From assembly GCA_002792355.1 (NCBI GenBank), contig PFOE01000007.1, positions 1-12,188 on the forward strand: 12,188 nucleotides of DNA. The letters are read 5' to 3'. Both the position numbers and the translations under genes were made by a program. The notes below the pieces were generated by a model, which was given only the letters and a program-made list of their open reading frames with translations, made no database searches and was not told the origin of the DNA. Within the stretch, counting starts at the first letter, position 1. Every line of letters starts with the position of its first letter. Positions 1 to 5,133 of this stretch are shown piece by piece. The DNA is from Candidatus Roizmanbacteria bacterium CG_4_10_14_0_2_um_filter_36_35. GTDB lineage: Bacteria > Patescibacteriota > Microgenomatia > UBA1406 > GWC2-37-13.

Positions 1-447
1 TTTTTTATGAAATTTTAACAAAGCGTCAATATTTAAATCCGTCACTCCGTCTCCATAGGTCACCATAAAATATTTATCTTTTTCAGGAATATATTTTTGA
101 CAACGGAGAATTCTTTCTCCAGGCAAAGTATCTATCCCCGTATCAACAAATGTAATTTTAAAATTATCAATTTCCTTACGATCATCGAGAAAAAACTTTG
201 TTTTATGATGATGGGTTTCCAAAGAAAAATCTGAAGTAAAGGCCTTCTGATTTAAAAAATAATCCTTGATGTAGTCGGATTTATATCCTAAAGCTAGAAT
301 GAATTCATTAAAACCATAAGAAGCATAAATCTTCATGATGTGCCAAATGATCGGTTTGTCTCCAATATAGATCATTGGCTTCGGCTTAAACTCGGTTTCC
401 TCTTTAAGCCTCGTTCCTGTCCCACCGCAAAGAATAATGACTTTCAT
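1..447 (-). CDS. rfbF: RfbF-like glucose-1-phosphate cytidylyltransferase, 5' part (runs off window)
   Basis: Cytoplasmic nucleotidyltransferase that would make CDP-glucose from CTP and glucose-1-phosphate for surface sugar synthesis. The frame opens at the ATG at 447 and stays open to base 1, giving exactly 149 codons of a family usually near 255 residues; the C-terminal part lies outside. Seen: N-terminal signature GGTGTRLKEET (residues 8-18) followed by KPKPM (21-25), the IGDKPIIWHIMKIY stretch typical of the RfbF branch (28-41), VDTG (101-104), and YGDGVTDL (131-138) with the likely metal-binding Asp133. The E-E-T after the GTR loop favours RfbF over glucose-1-phosphate thymidylyl- or uridylyltransferases. 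Another sugar-phosphate nucleotidyltransferase specificity (for example heptose-1-phosphate) cannot be excluded. It diverges from the S23 gene at 641. No Shine-Dalgarno is visible; the promoter predicts a transcript starting on the ATG. Confidence 0.88.
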   Translation of the reverse strand, partial: MKVIILCGGTGTRLKEETEFKPKPMIYIGDKPIIWHIMKIYASYGFNEFILALGYKSDYIKDYFLNQKAFTSDFSLETHHHKTKFFLDDRKEIDNFKITFVDTGIDTLPGERILRCQKYIPEKDKYFMVTYGDGVTDLNIDALLKFHKK

Positions 448-453
448 ATCGAT

Positions 454-482
454 ATTTTACATGAAGAGAGAGTATTTTACAA
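454..482 (-). promoter_or_regulatory. Predicted sigma70-type promoter of the rfbF-like gene, leaderless
   Basis: On the minus strand a -35 TTGTAA (482-477) is separated by 17 nt from a -10 TAAAAT (459-454). Counting seven bases past the -10 puts +1 at 447, the A of the ATG. AT-rich background makes chance hexamers common, so the spacing is the main support. Confidence 0.45.
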
Positions 483-537
483 AATAAGTGGCACTTCAAA
501 CTTTTTATACAATCAAAACAATCTAAAACTTCTCTTT

Positions 538-569
538 TGTAGCATATAGTCTATAGACAAAGAAATATC
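538..569 (+). repeat. Leader box A, copy 1 (upstream of the S23 gene)
   Basis: A 32-nt sequence starting TGTAGCATATAGTCTATAGA that matches 29 of 32 bases with 3119-3150. Both copies lie upstream of a small accessory gene in the same orientation. It contains the perfect palindrome GTCTATAGAC (549-558). It may be a promoter/operator element or a dispersed repeat; no clean -35/-10 pair can be assigned inside it. Confidence 0.6.
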
Positions 570-577
570 CATATGTT

Positions 578-629
578 AAGTTAAAAGTCAAAAGGCAAAA
601 GTCAAAAGTACAAGTAAAAAGTTAGAAGT
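578..629 (-). repeat. 52-nt AT-rich heptad repeat, inverted copy
   Basis: Its reverse complement matches the copy at 1469-1520 at 43 of 52 positions. The unit is about 7 nt (consensus AAAAGTC/AAAAGTT read on the plus strand). It lies between leader box A and the S23 start codon, in inverted orientation to the copies at 996-1047 and 1469-1520. Confidence 0.75.
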
Positions 630-640
630 TAAAATCCACT

Positions 641-1003
641 ATGAATTATCAAATTGATTTAAAAAGTCGTTGTTATAAATTCAGTTTAAGTTTAATTACT
701 TTTATTGATACCTTACCAAATCAAAGAAACTGTTGGATTATTGGAGATCAGTTATTTAGAAGTGGTACTAGTATTGGAGCTAACTTAGTTGAGGGAGTCG
801 CTTCAAGTTCAAGATTAGAATTTAAAAAATATCATGAAATTGCTTTAAAGTCCTCTAACGAAACCAAATATTGGTTAGGACTTCTTAAAGATTCTGGAAA
901 AGCTAATAAAGAAAAAGTCAATGAACTTTTAAAAGAAGTTACTGAAATTGGCAATATGATTGCTTCAGGTGTAATGAAGCTTAAGGCAAAACGTTACTTT
1001 TGA
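641..1003 (+). CDS. S23-type four-helix bundle protein (23S rRNA intervening-sequence protein family)
   Basis: A 120-residue protein, the usual full length of the S23/IVP family, which forms four-helix bundles and pentamers; its biochemical role is not established. Seen: the family core QLFRSGTSIGANLVEG (37-52), then an F-K-K-Y-H-E-IALKSSNETKYWLGLL stretch (61-82) and a helical, lysine-rich C-terminus. The family was first noted inside 23S rRNA gene insertions, but here it is free-standing with no rRNA nearby, as is common in Patescibacteria. No Shine-Dalgarno precedes the ATG. The gene is bracketed by inverted copies of a 52-nt repeat, and its TGA stop (1001-1003) lies inside the downstream copy. 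It converges with transketolase across a 23-nt gap. The flanking repeats suggest a recently moved cassette. Confidence 0.9.
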   Translation: MNYQIDLKSRCYKFSLSLITFIDTLPNQRNCWIIGDQLFRSGTSIGANLVEGVASSSRLEFKKYHEIALKSSNETKYWLGLLKDSGKANKEKVNELLKEVTEIGNMIASGVMKLKAKRYF

Positions 1004-1047
1004 ATTTTTACTTTAACTTTTGAATTCTAACTTTTGACTTTTGAGTT
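996..1047 (+). repeat. 52-nt AT-rich heptad repeat, copy between S23 and transketolase
   Basis: Identical at 48 of 52 positions to 1469-1520, ungapped and in the same orientation. It supplies the stop codon of the S23 gene (1001-1003) on one strand and the last residues and TAG stop (1029-1027) of transketolase on the other. The underlying unit is TTTTGAC/TTTTAAC, 7 nt. Confidence 0.85.
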
Positions 1048-3009
1048 ATGAATGCGTATGCTTTTTACCGATGTTATAATCGCTTGACTGTCGATTTCCT
1101 CATATCTTAAAAGTTCCTCTGGCGTACCGGAGCAGGGGATTTTGCGAACAGCTAAATGGACAAAATTAATTTCTCTGGTCATTCTGGCTTGTCCAGAATC
1201 GTTGTCCAGATTCTGGAGTCGTCGTCCCGCCGTAGCGGGACTCCTCCCCAGAATGACGTTGGCAACTGCTTCTCCCAATCCTCCTGCCGGATAGTGATCC
1301 TCAACGACAATAATGTTTTTAATTTCCTTACTATAATTAATTATAGTGACTTTGTCTAAGGGTTTAATAGAATAACAATCGATGACAATTGCTTCGATTC
1401 CCTCTTTCGCTAACTCTTCTTGGGCCTTTAAAGACTCATGAAGTGTAATCCCTGCTGCAATAAGTAAAACTTTTGAATTTTTACTTGAACTTTTAACTTT
1501 TAACTTTTGACTTTTGAGTTGGTGCACCTTACAACCTCCTATCTTAAATTCTTCATCTTCCCCATATATTATTGGCGTCTTTCCTCTCGTCGTTCTCAAA
1601 TAGAATATTCCTTGATTATCTGCCATAACTTTTGTTAGCTTATAAGTTGAAACCGCGTCCGAAGGATAAAAAACTACGCTTTTTAAAACGCTTCTCATCA
1701 TGGCTATATCCTCAAGTCCCATCTGTGACGGTCCGTCAGCTCCGATAGAAACTCCGCAGTGCGAACCGACTATCTTTATATTTCCTTGGGAATACTGAGC
1801 CATTCTGATTTGATCAAAACCCCGAGTTAAGAAAGCAGCAAGCGTAGACATAAAAGGCAGAAAACCAACTTTTGACAAACCCAAAGCCACACCGATCATA
1901 TTTTGTTCGGCAATAAACATCTGAAAAAATCTCTCTGGAAATTTTTTTTGAAATTTATTTTCATAAGTCGAATTACCCACTTCGGCATCGAGAACAACAA
2001 TATTTGGATTTTCTTCTCCGAGCTCAACCAAACTATCTCCGTAAGCTTCACGTGTTGCCACCTGATAGTTTAACAGGTGGCGAGGAGAAAGGGATCCCGA
2101 CAGCGTGGAGGCGACCTTTTGGGAGCCGAACCCTGGCGGGAATGAATCCGAGACAGAATCTGTCAAATTATCTATCTTACTCAAAACATTAAAATCTATT
2201 TTACCCAGTTCTTTTAATGCTATCTTTAATTCTTCCTTATCAAGCGCTTTTCCGTGCCAACCTTCCTTATTTTCTAAAAATGAAGCGCCTTTCCCCTTAA
2301 TGGTACGAGCGATAACCATGGTTGGTTTATCAGTTGTTGCTGTTTTAACTATCTTTGACAAACTTTGACTAATTTCAACTAAATCATGCCCGTCTTTAAC
2401 AATAACCGTTTCCCAGCCAAAAGACTCAATTCTTTTAGCATATGTTTCCGAGTCCCAACCCAACATTGTCTCTCTACTCTGACCAAGTCTATTGACATCA
2501 AGGATGGCAACTAAATTATTAAGCTTATAATATGAAGCGATTTCCAATGCTTCCCAGACCTGTCCTTCGGCCATCTCGCTGTCTCCAAGAAGAACCCAGA
2601 CTTTAGGACCCGTTTCTATACCATCCTTCTTACTTCTCAATCTTATTCCTAATGCCATTCCTACCCCGACTGATAGTCCTTGTCCAAGACTTCCGGTCGC
2701 TACATCAACGTAGGGAAACCGGGGTGTCGGATGGCCCTCATAAGGACTGCCAAACTTCCTTAATTTATAAATCCAGTCAGATGGAATCAGTCCGGCAACT
2801 GAATAGATAGAATATAAAAGGGGAGCGGCGTGGCCTTTGGAAAGAATAAACTTATCTTCGGCCTGAAAAAATCCTCCGAAAAAAAGCGCCACAGATAGTT
2901 CGACCGCAGAAAGACAAGAAGTCGGATGTCCAGACCCGGCATTGGTCGTAGAAGTCAAAACTTCATATCTAATCTTCTTACAAATTTCTTTTAATTTCTT
3001 ATCTTCCAT
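1027..3009 (-). CDS. tkt: Transketolase, full length, with three repeat-derived insertions
   Basis: Cytoplasmic thiamine-diphosphate enzyme of the non-oxidative pentose phosphate pathway, moving two-carbon ketol units between sugar phosphates. All three domains are in one chain of 660 residues. Seen: GSGHPT with His28, SKGH with His60, the ThDP/metal motif GDSEMAEGQ (142-150) ending at Asn164-Asn165, WHGK with His252, catalytic Glu368 in IAEQNM, the SHCGVSIGADGPSQ loop (416-429), and a C-terminal domain from about 514. The SHCGVSIG and PSQ signatures resemble the short animal-type enzymes (about 620 residues). The extra length is explained by inserts at about 282-318 (interdomain linker), 497-514 (start of the C-terminal domain) and 585-611 (a C-terminal domain loop); the last residues also come from repeat DNA. 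All catalytic residues are kept, so it is probably active. It is convergent with the S23 gene. No Shine-Dalgarno is visible. Confidence 0.95.
   Translation of the reverse strand: MEDKKLKEICKKIRYEVLTSTTNAGSGHPTSCLSAVELSVALFFGGFFQAEDKFILSKGHAAPLLYSIYSVAGLIPSDWIYKLRKFGSPYEGHPTPRFPYVDVATGSLGQGLSVGVGMALGIRLRSKKDGIETGPKVWVLLGDSEMAEGQVWEALEIASYYKLNNLVAILDVNRLGQSRETMLGWDSETYAKRIESFGWETVIVKDGHDLVEISQSLSKIVKTATTDKPTMVIARTIKGKGASFLENKEGWHGKALDKEELKIALKELGKIDFNVLSKIDNLTDSVSDSFPPGFGSQKVASTLSGSLSPRHLLNYQVATREAYGDSLVELGEENPNIVVLDAEVGNSTYENKFQKKFPERFFQMFIAEQNMIGVALGLSKVGFLPFMSTLAAFLTRGFDQIRMAQYSQGNIKIVGSHCGVSIGADGPSQMGLEDIAMMRSVLKSVVFYPSDAVSTYKLTKVMADNQGIFYLRTTRGKTPIIYGEDEEFKIGGCKVHQLKSQKLKVKSSSKNSKVLLIAAGITLHESLKAQEELAKEGIEAIVIDCYSIKPLDKVTIINYSKEIKNIIVVEDHYPAGGLGEAVANVILGRSPATAGRRLQNLDNDSGQARMTREINFVHLAVRKIPCSGTPEELLRYEEIDSQAIITSVKSIRIHNSKVKS
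1178..1257 (-). repeat. Palindromic element 1, in frame inside transketolase
   Basis: An 80-bp element bounded by perfect 10-bp inverted repeats, GTCATTCTGG (1178-1187) and CCAGAATGAC (1248-1257). Two inner perfect hairpins follow: CCAGAAT/ATTCTGG (1193-1199/1210-1216) and GTCCCGC/GCGGGAC (1224-1230/1235-1241). It is GC-rich against an AT-rich gene. It encodes transketolase residues 585-611, between helix GGLGEAVANV and strand INFVHLAVRKIP, which are directly joined or nearly so in ordinary transketolases. Confidence 0.85.
1469..1520 (-). repeat. 52-nt AT-rich heptad repeat, in frame inside transketolase
   Basis: Copy of the 996-1047 repeat (48 of 52 identical). On the coding strand it is read as a lysine-rich segment, about residues 497-514, containing LKSQKLKVKSSSK, between GGCKV and VLLIAAG at the start of the C-terminal domain. 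Ordinary transketolases have only a short turn here. Confidence 0.85.
2057..2164 (-). repeat. Palindromic element 2, in frame inside transketolase
   Basis: About 108 bp of GC-rich sequence containing a perfect 8-bp inverted repeat GCCACCTG/CAGGTGGC (2057-2064/2074-2081), the palindrome GGGATCCC (2091-2098) and the perfect hairpin GACAGA-A-TCTGTC (2152-2164). It encodes residues 282-318, rich in Ser, Pro and Gly, exactly between the ThDP domain and the pyrimidine domain (VATREAYGDSLVEL). Exact ends are uncertain because no long terminal inverted repeat spans the whole segment. Confidence 0.6.
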
Positions 3010-3032
3010 GCTTTAAGAGTAGCAAAATTTAG

Positions 3033-3063
3033 AATATATTCCAACTATTTCTTAATAGTCCAA
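3033..3063 (-). promoter_or_regulatory. Possible transketolase promoter with a small inverted repeat
   Basis: On the minus strand TTGGAC (3063-3058) and TATATT (3038-3033) are 19 nt apart, which is wide. Between and overlapping them is the inverted repeat ACTATT/AATAGT (3044-3049/3054-3059), which could be an operator or a chance event in AT-rich DNA. The rest of 3010-3118 shows nothing further. Confidence 0.25.
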
Positions 3064-3118
3064 GATTACTGGCATATTGTTAAAATAATAGCCTTACATT
3101 AATCTAAACCCATCTTTA

Positions 3119-3150
3119 TGTAGCGTATAGTCTACAGACAAACAAATATC
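3119..3150 (+). repeat. Leader box A, copy 2 (upstream of the NYN gene)
   Basis: Matches 538-569 at 29 of 32 positions in the same orientation relative to the gene that follows. The inner palindrome is imperfect here, GTCTACAGAC (3130-3139), keeping arms GTCT/AGAC. Only 20 nt separate it from the NYN start codon; at the S23 gene the same gap holds an added 52-nt repeat. Confidence 0.6.
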
Positions 3151-3170
3151 TTTCTGTCAAAATAAAATTA

Positions 3171-3716
3171 ATGAAAAAACTTAAAGCAAAAGTTTATATA
3201 GATGGAGCTAATATCTTCTACACACAGAGAAATATTGGTTGGTCTATTGACTGGAAAAATGCAATTAAATTTCTTAAAGAAAAATTTGACGTCTTAGAAA
3301 TACGTTACTATACAGGTATAAAAAACAATGATCAAAAAATGAATAAATACCTTTCATTTCTTAGACAACTAAAAATAAAAACAATAACTAAACCTCTAAA
3401 AATAATTAACGATCATTCCGGAAGACTAATTTATAAGTCAAATTGCGACGTAGAAATGGTTGTCGATATTATCTTGGATATTGACAGTTTCGATATTTTA
3501 ATATTATTTTCAGGTGACTCAGATTTTGTTTATTTAATAAAAGTATTACAGAAATCTTATCAAAAAAAAGTCTTTGTTTTTTCTTCAAGAAAAACTATTT
3601 CTTGGGAAATAAAAATGGCAGTTAATTCTTATTGGTTTCTCGAAGATTTCAAAAAAGAACTTGAAAGAGTTAAAAAAAACCCCCGCCTGAGGCGGGGTAC
3701 TGTAAAACATAAATAA
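3171..3716 (+). CDS. NYN-domain (LabA/DUF88-like, PIN-fold) putative ribonuclease
   Basis: Small PIN-like protein of 181 residues whose family members are metal-dependent ribonucleases or RNA-binding proteins; the substrate here is unknown. Seen: YIDGANIF (9-16) with Asp11 and Asn14, CDVEMVVDI with Asp93 and Asp99 (92-100), and FSGDSDF (113-119) with Asp116 and Asp118, giving the acidic cluster expected for metal binding. These follow the alternating strand/helix order of the NYN fold. The C-terminal tail from about residue 170 (NPRLRRGTVKHK) is encoded by a GC-rich hairpin and is probably not part of the fold. It stands alone between the divergent transketolase and the GT4 gene, preceded by leader box A, and looks even more AT-rich than its neighbours. 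No Shine-Dalgarno is visible. Confidence 0.85.
   Translation: MKKLKAKVYIDGANIFYTQRNIGWSIDWKNAIKFLKEKFDVLEIRYYTGIKNNDQKMNKYLSFLRQLKIKTITKPLKIINDHSGRLIYKSNCDVEMVVDIILDIDSFDILILFSGDSDFVYLIKVLQKSYQKKVFVFSSRKTISWEIKMAVNSYWFLEDFKKELERVKKNPRLRRGTVKHK
3672..3697 (-). terminator. Intrinsic-terminator-like hairpin at the 3' end of the NYN gene (minus-strand polarity)
   Basis: Perfect 7-bp GC stem CCCCGCC-TGA-GGCGGGG (3681-3697), followed on the minus strand by a T-run (complement of AAAAAAAA, 3672-3679). As a terminator it would act on leftward transcription, that is antisense reads coming from the GT4 side toward the transketolase promoter. On the plus strand no U-tract follows. It is inside the NYN coding sequence and may also be a dispersed palindrome. 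Confidence 0.5.
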
Positions 3717-3746
3717 GTATAACAAGTCTAAGTTTATTGTCAATAC

Positions 3747-3752
3747 TATAAT
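3747..3752 (+). promoter_or_regulatory. Possible -10 box for the GT4 gene
   Basis: Perfect TATAAT about 48 nt before the GT4 ATG, in the only intergenic stretch upstream of it (3717-3799). No matching -35 is found at 16-18 nt. The remaining bases (3760-3795) are short AAACTTTA-type repeats. Confidence 0.3.
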
Positions 3753-3799
3753 TTATTTATGAACTTTATAAACTTTAAAAACTTGATAAACTATTATGT

Positions 3800-4984
3800 A
3801 TGAAAATAGGTATTGATGTCACGATGCTGGTCTACGCGGGGAGTGGGGTAGCCAACTATACTTTTAATCTGGTAAAAAATCTTCTTAAAATCGATAAAAA
3901 AAACGAGTATAGACTTTTTTATTCTTCTTTCCGCCGGCCGAAGAATTTTTATTATTTAGACGAGTTGAAAAAAATAGGCGGAAAGATCTACAAATATCCT
4001 TTCCCGCCCTCACTTTTGAAAATCATCTGGGGAAAATTAAATATTATTCCTATTGAATTGTTTACCGGCAAAGTCGATGTTTTTTTCTTTTCCGATTTTC
4101 TTCGTCCTCCACTTCTTACGGGAACAAAAGGAATCACCACTATTCATGATCTTACCTGGAAACTGTTTCCAGAGTATCACACTCAAGAAGTGATTTCTGC
4201 TCATGAAAAAAAACTGGAAAAAACAATCAAATATCAAGACGAAATTATTGCCGATTCTCAAAGTACCAAGCAGGATTTATTGAGACTTTACCCGCAGATT
4301 GATTTAAATAAAGTTCATGTTATTTATCCTGGAATCGGAGAAAAGTTTAAGCCTATCAAAGATAAAGAAAAAATAAAAAAGGTTCTGCAAAAATATAATA
4401 TTTTTCCACCTAACTTCTTATTATATGTTGGTGCGATCGAACCTCGTAAAAACTTAGAAACAGCTATTAAGGTTTTTTATCAACTAATTAATAGCGAGAT
4501 CGCTTCGTCGTCTTCGCCTCCTCGCGATGACATGTCATTGCGAGCGAAGCGAAACAATCTCTACTCCTATTGGCAATTCCTCATCGTCGGTCGCGCCGGT
4601 TGGAAAAATGAAAAAGTTTTTCAGAAAGTCAAGGAATTGGGTTTAGAAAATAAAGTAAAATTTATTGGCTATGTTGATGATAACGATCTGCCTTATTTTT
4701 ATAACGGCTGCCGTGTTTTTGTCTATCTATCCAAATATGAAGGCTTCGGACTTCCACCTGTTGAAGCCGCCAGCTGCGGCAAAATGGTTTTAATGTACGA
4801 AAATTCTTCGCTCAAAGAAATTTTTGAGTCAGGATATCCGTTTGCCAAAGAAGGAGAAGAACTAAAAACCCTAAAAGAAATTCTCGAAGGAGAATATGAT
4901 ATAAAAAAATACCTAAAAGAATTTTCCTGGAAGAATTATTGTAATCAGTTCTTGAATATAATAAACAGATTGTTTAAAATATAA
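3800..4984 (+). CDS. GT4-family glycosyltransferase (GT-B fold) with a 22-codon palindrome insert
   Basis: Cytoplasmic or membrane-associated glycosyltransferase that retains the anomeric configuration, most likely adding mannose or a similar sugar from a nucleotide donor during surface glycan assembly. Seen: N-terminal half with GSGVANYT (14-21), TTIHDLTW (113-120) and ADSQSTKQDL (151-160); C-terminal donor half with YVGAIEPRKNL (209-219), FLIVGRAGW (260-268), and the E-x7-E signature YEGFGLPPVEAASCG (313-327; Glu314 and Glu322). Total 394 residues against about 370 usual; residues 233-254 are an insertion from a palindromic element between the helix ending FYQLINS and the strand QFLIVG. The donor and acceptor cannot be read from sequence. 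No Shine-Dalgarno is seen; the ATG at 3800 is the one that gives the standard MKIGIDVT start. Confidence 0.92.
   Translation: MKIGIDVTMLVYAGSGVANYTFNLVKNLLKIDKKNEYRLFYSSFRRPKNFYYLDELKKIGGKIYKYPFPPSLLKIIWGKLNIIPIELFTGKVDVFFFSDFLRPPLLTGTKGITTIHDLTWKLFPEYHTQEVISAHEKKLEKTIKYQDEIIADSQSTKQDLLRLYPQIDLNKVHVIYPGIGEKFKPIKDKEKIKKVLQKYNIFPPNFLLYVGAIEPRKNLETAIKVFYQLINSEIASSSSPPRDDMSLRAKRNNLYSYWQFLIVGRAGWKNEKVFQKVKELGLENKVKFIGYVDDNDLPYFYNGCRVFVYLSKYEGFGLPPVEAASCGKMVLMYENSSLKEIFESGYPFAKEGEELKTLKEILEGEYDIKKYLKEFSWKNYCNQFLNIINRLFKI
4496..4561 (+). repeat. Palindromic element 3, in frame inside the GT4 gene
   Basis: 66 bp, exactly 22 codons. The ends GAGAT (4496-4500) and ATCTC (4557-4561) are inverted, the arms carry CGCTTCG-like and CGAAGCG-like blocks, and the centre is the perfect palindrome ATGACATGTCAT (4527-4538). 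The right half, TGTCATTGCGAGCGAAGCGA (4533-4552), resembles a dispersed repeat I recall from many bacterial genomes. It encodes the Ser- and Arg-rich residues 233-254. Confidence 0.85.
4952..4980 (+). promoter_or_regulatory. Predicted metK promoter
   Basis: TTGAAT (4952-4957), a 17-nt spacer and TAAAAT (4975-4980), inside the last codons of the GT4 gene. It predicts +1 near 4987, so that the transcript would contain the whole structured leader before metK. Read-through from the GT4 gene is an alternative. Confidence 0.45.
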
Positions 4985-4992
4985 ATATAAAA

Positions 4993-5131
4993 TATCAAGA
5001 GAGATAGTGAGCCCTTTGGTCAAAACCTTAGGGTAAAGGATCTAGCCTTAAGCTATTCACCAACCGAGACCGCTAAGCGGCCCACGGTGGCAAAGCTAGA
5101 ATTGCCCTTAACAGGGTAAACGATAGGCTCA
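4993..5131 (+). promoter_or_regulatory. Candidate structured cis-regulatory leader RNA of metK
   Basis: The 149-nt gap before metK is richer in GC than its surroundings and folds by eye into a closed multi-helix structure. Closing stem P1: TGAGCC/GGCTCA (5008-5013/5126-5131), ending 2 nt before the ATG. P2: CCTTT/AAAGG (5013-5017/5035-5039) capped by GGT-CAAA-ACC (5018-5027); CCCT/AGGG (5012-5015/5030-5033) is an alternative. P3: TCTAGC/GCTAGA (5041-5046/5095-5100), enclosing CACC/GGTG (5058-5061/5086-5089) and CCGC-TAA-GCGG (5070-5080). P4: GCCCT-TAAC-AGGGT (5104-5117). P1 would hide the start region, a layout suited to translational control. The gene served makes S-adenosylmethionine, so a SAM-sensing role is an attractive inference, but only the 5' TATCAAGAGAG resembles SAM-I and the kink-turn core is missing. 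No known family could be assigned. Confidence 0.55.
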
Positions 5132-5133
5132 AT

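Noticed and set aside
340..549. A 69-codon plus-strand reading frame opposite the start of the rfbF-like gene
   Set aside because: It lies antisense to a clear nucleotidyltransferase frame, has no recognisable domain, and covers the promoter region.
578..1047. A transposon or insertion sequence carrying the S23 gene
   Set aside because: No transposase, integrase or target-site duplication is visible; the flanking inverted repeats alone support only a candidate cassette.
1156..1359. A 67-codon plus-strand reading frame across palindromic element 1
   Set aside because: Antisense to transketolase; the open frame follows from the stop-poor repeat, with no protein family resemblance.
2004..2368. 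Two overlapping plus-strand reading frames opposite transketolase
   Set aside because: They are antisense to conserved transketolase sequence and open mainly because the GC-rich palindromic element lacks stops.
3760..3795. Another full copy of the heptad repeat before the GT4 gene
   Set aside because: AAACTTTA-like units occur but the spacing is irregular and the match to the 52-nt repeat is poor.
4037..4261. Minus-strand reading frame inside the GT4 gene
   Set aside because: Shadow of a strongly supported glycosyltransferase frame; composition is that of an antisense frame.
4993..5125. SAM-I riboswitch upstream of metK
   Set aside because: TATCAAGAGAG and a distant GATA resemble the SAM-I ends, but that P1 would be only 4 bp and would cross the stronger TGAGCC/GGCTCA stem, and the kink-turn core is missing. 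Kept only as an unassigned structured leader.
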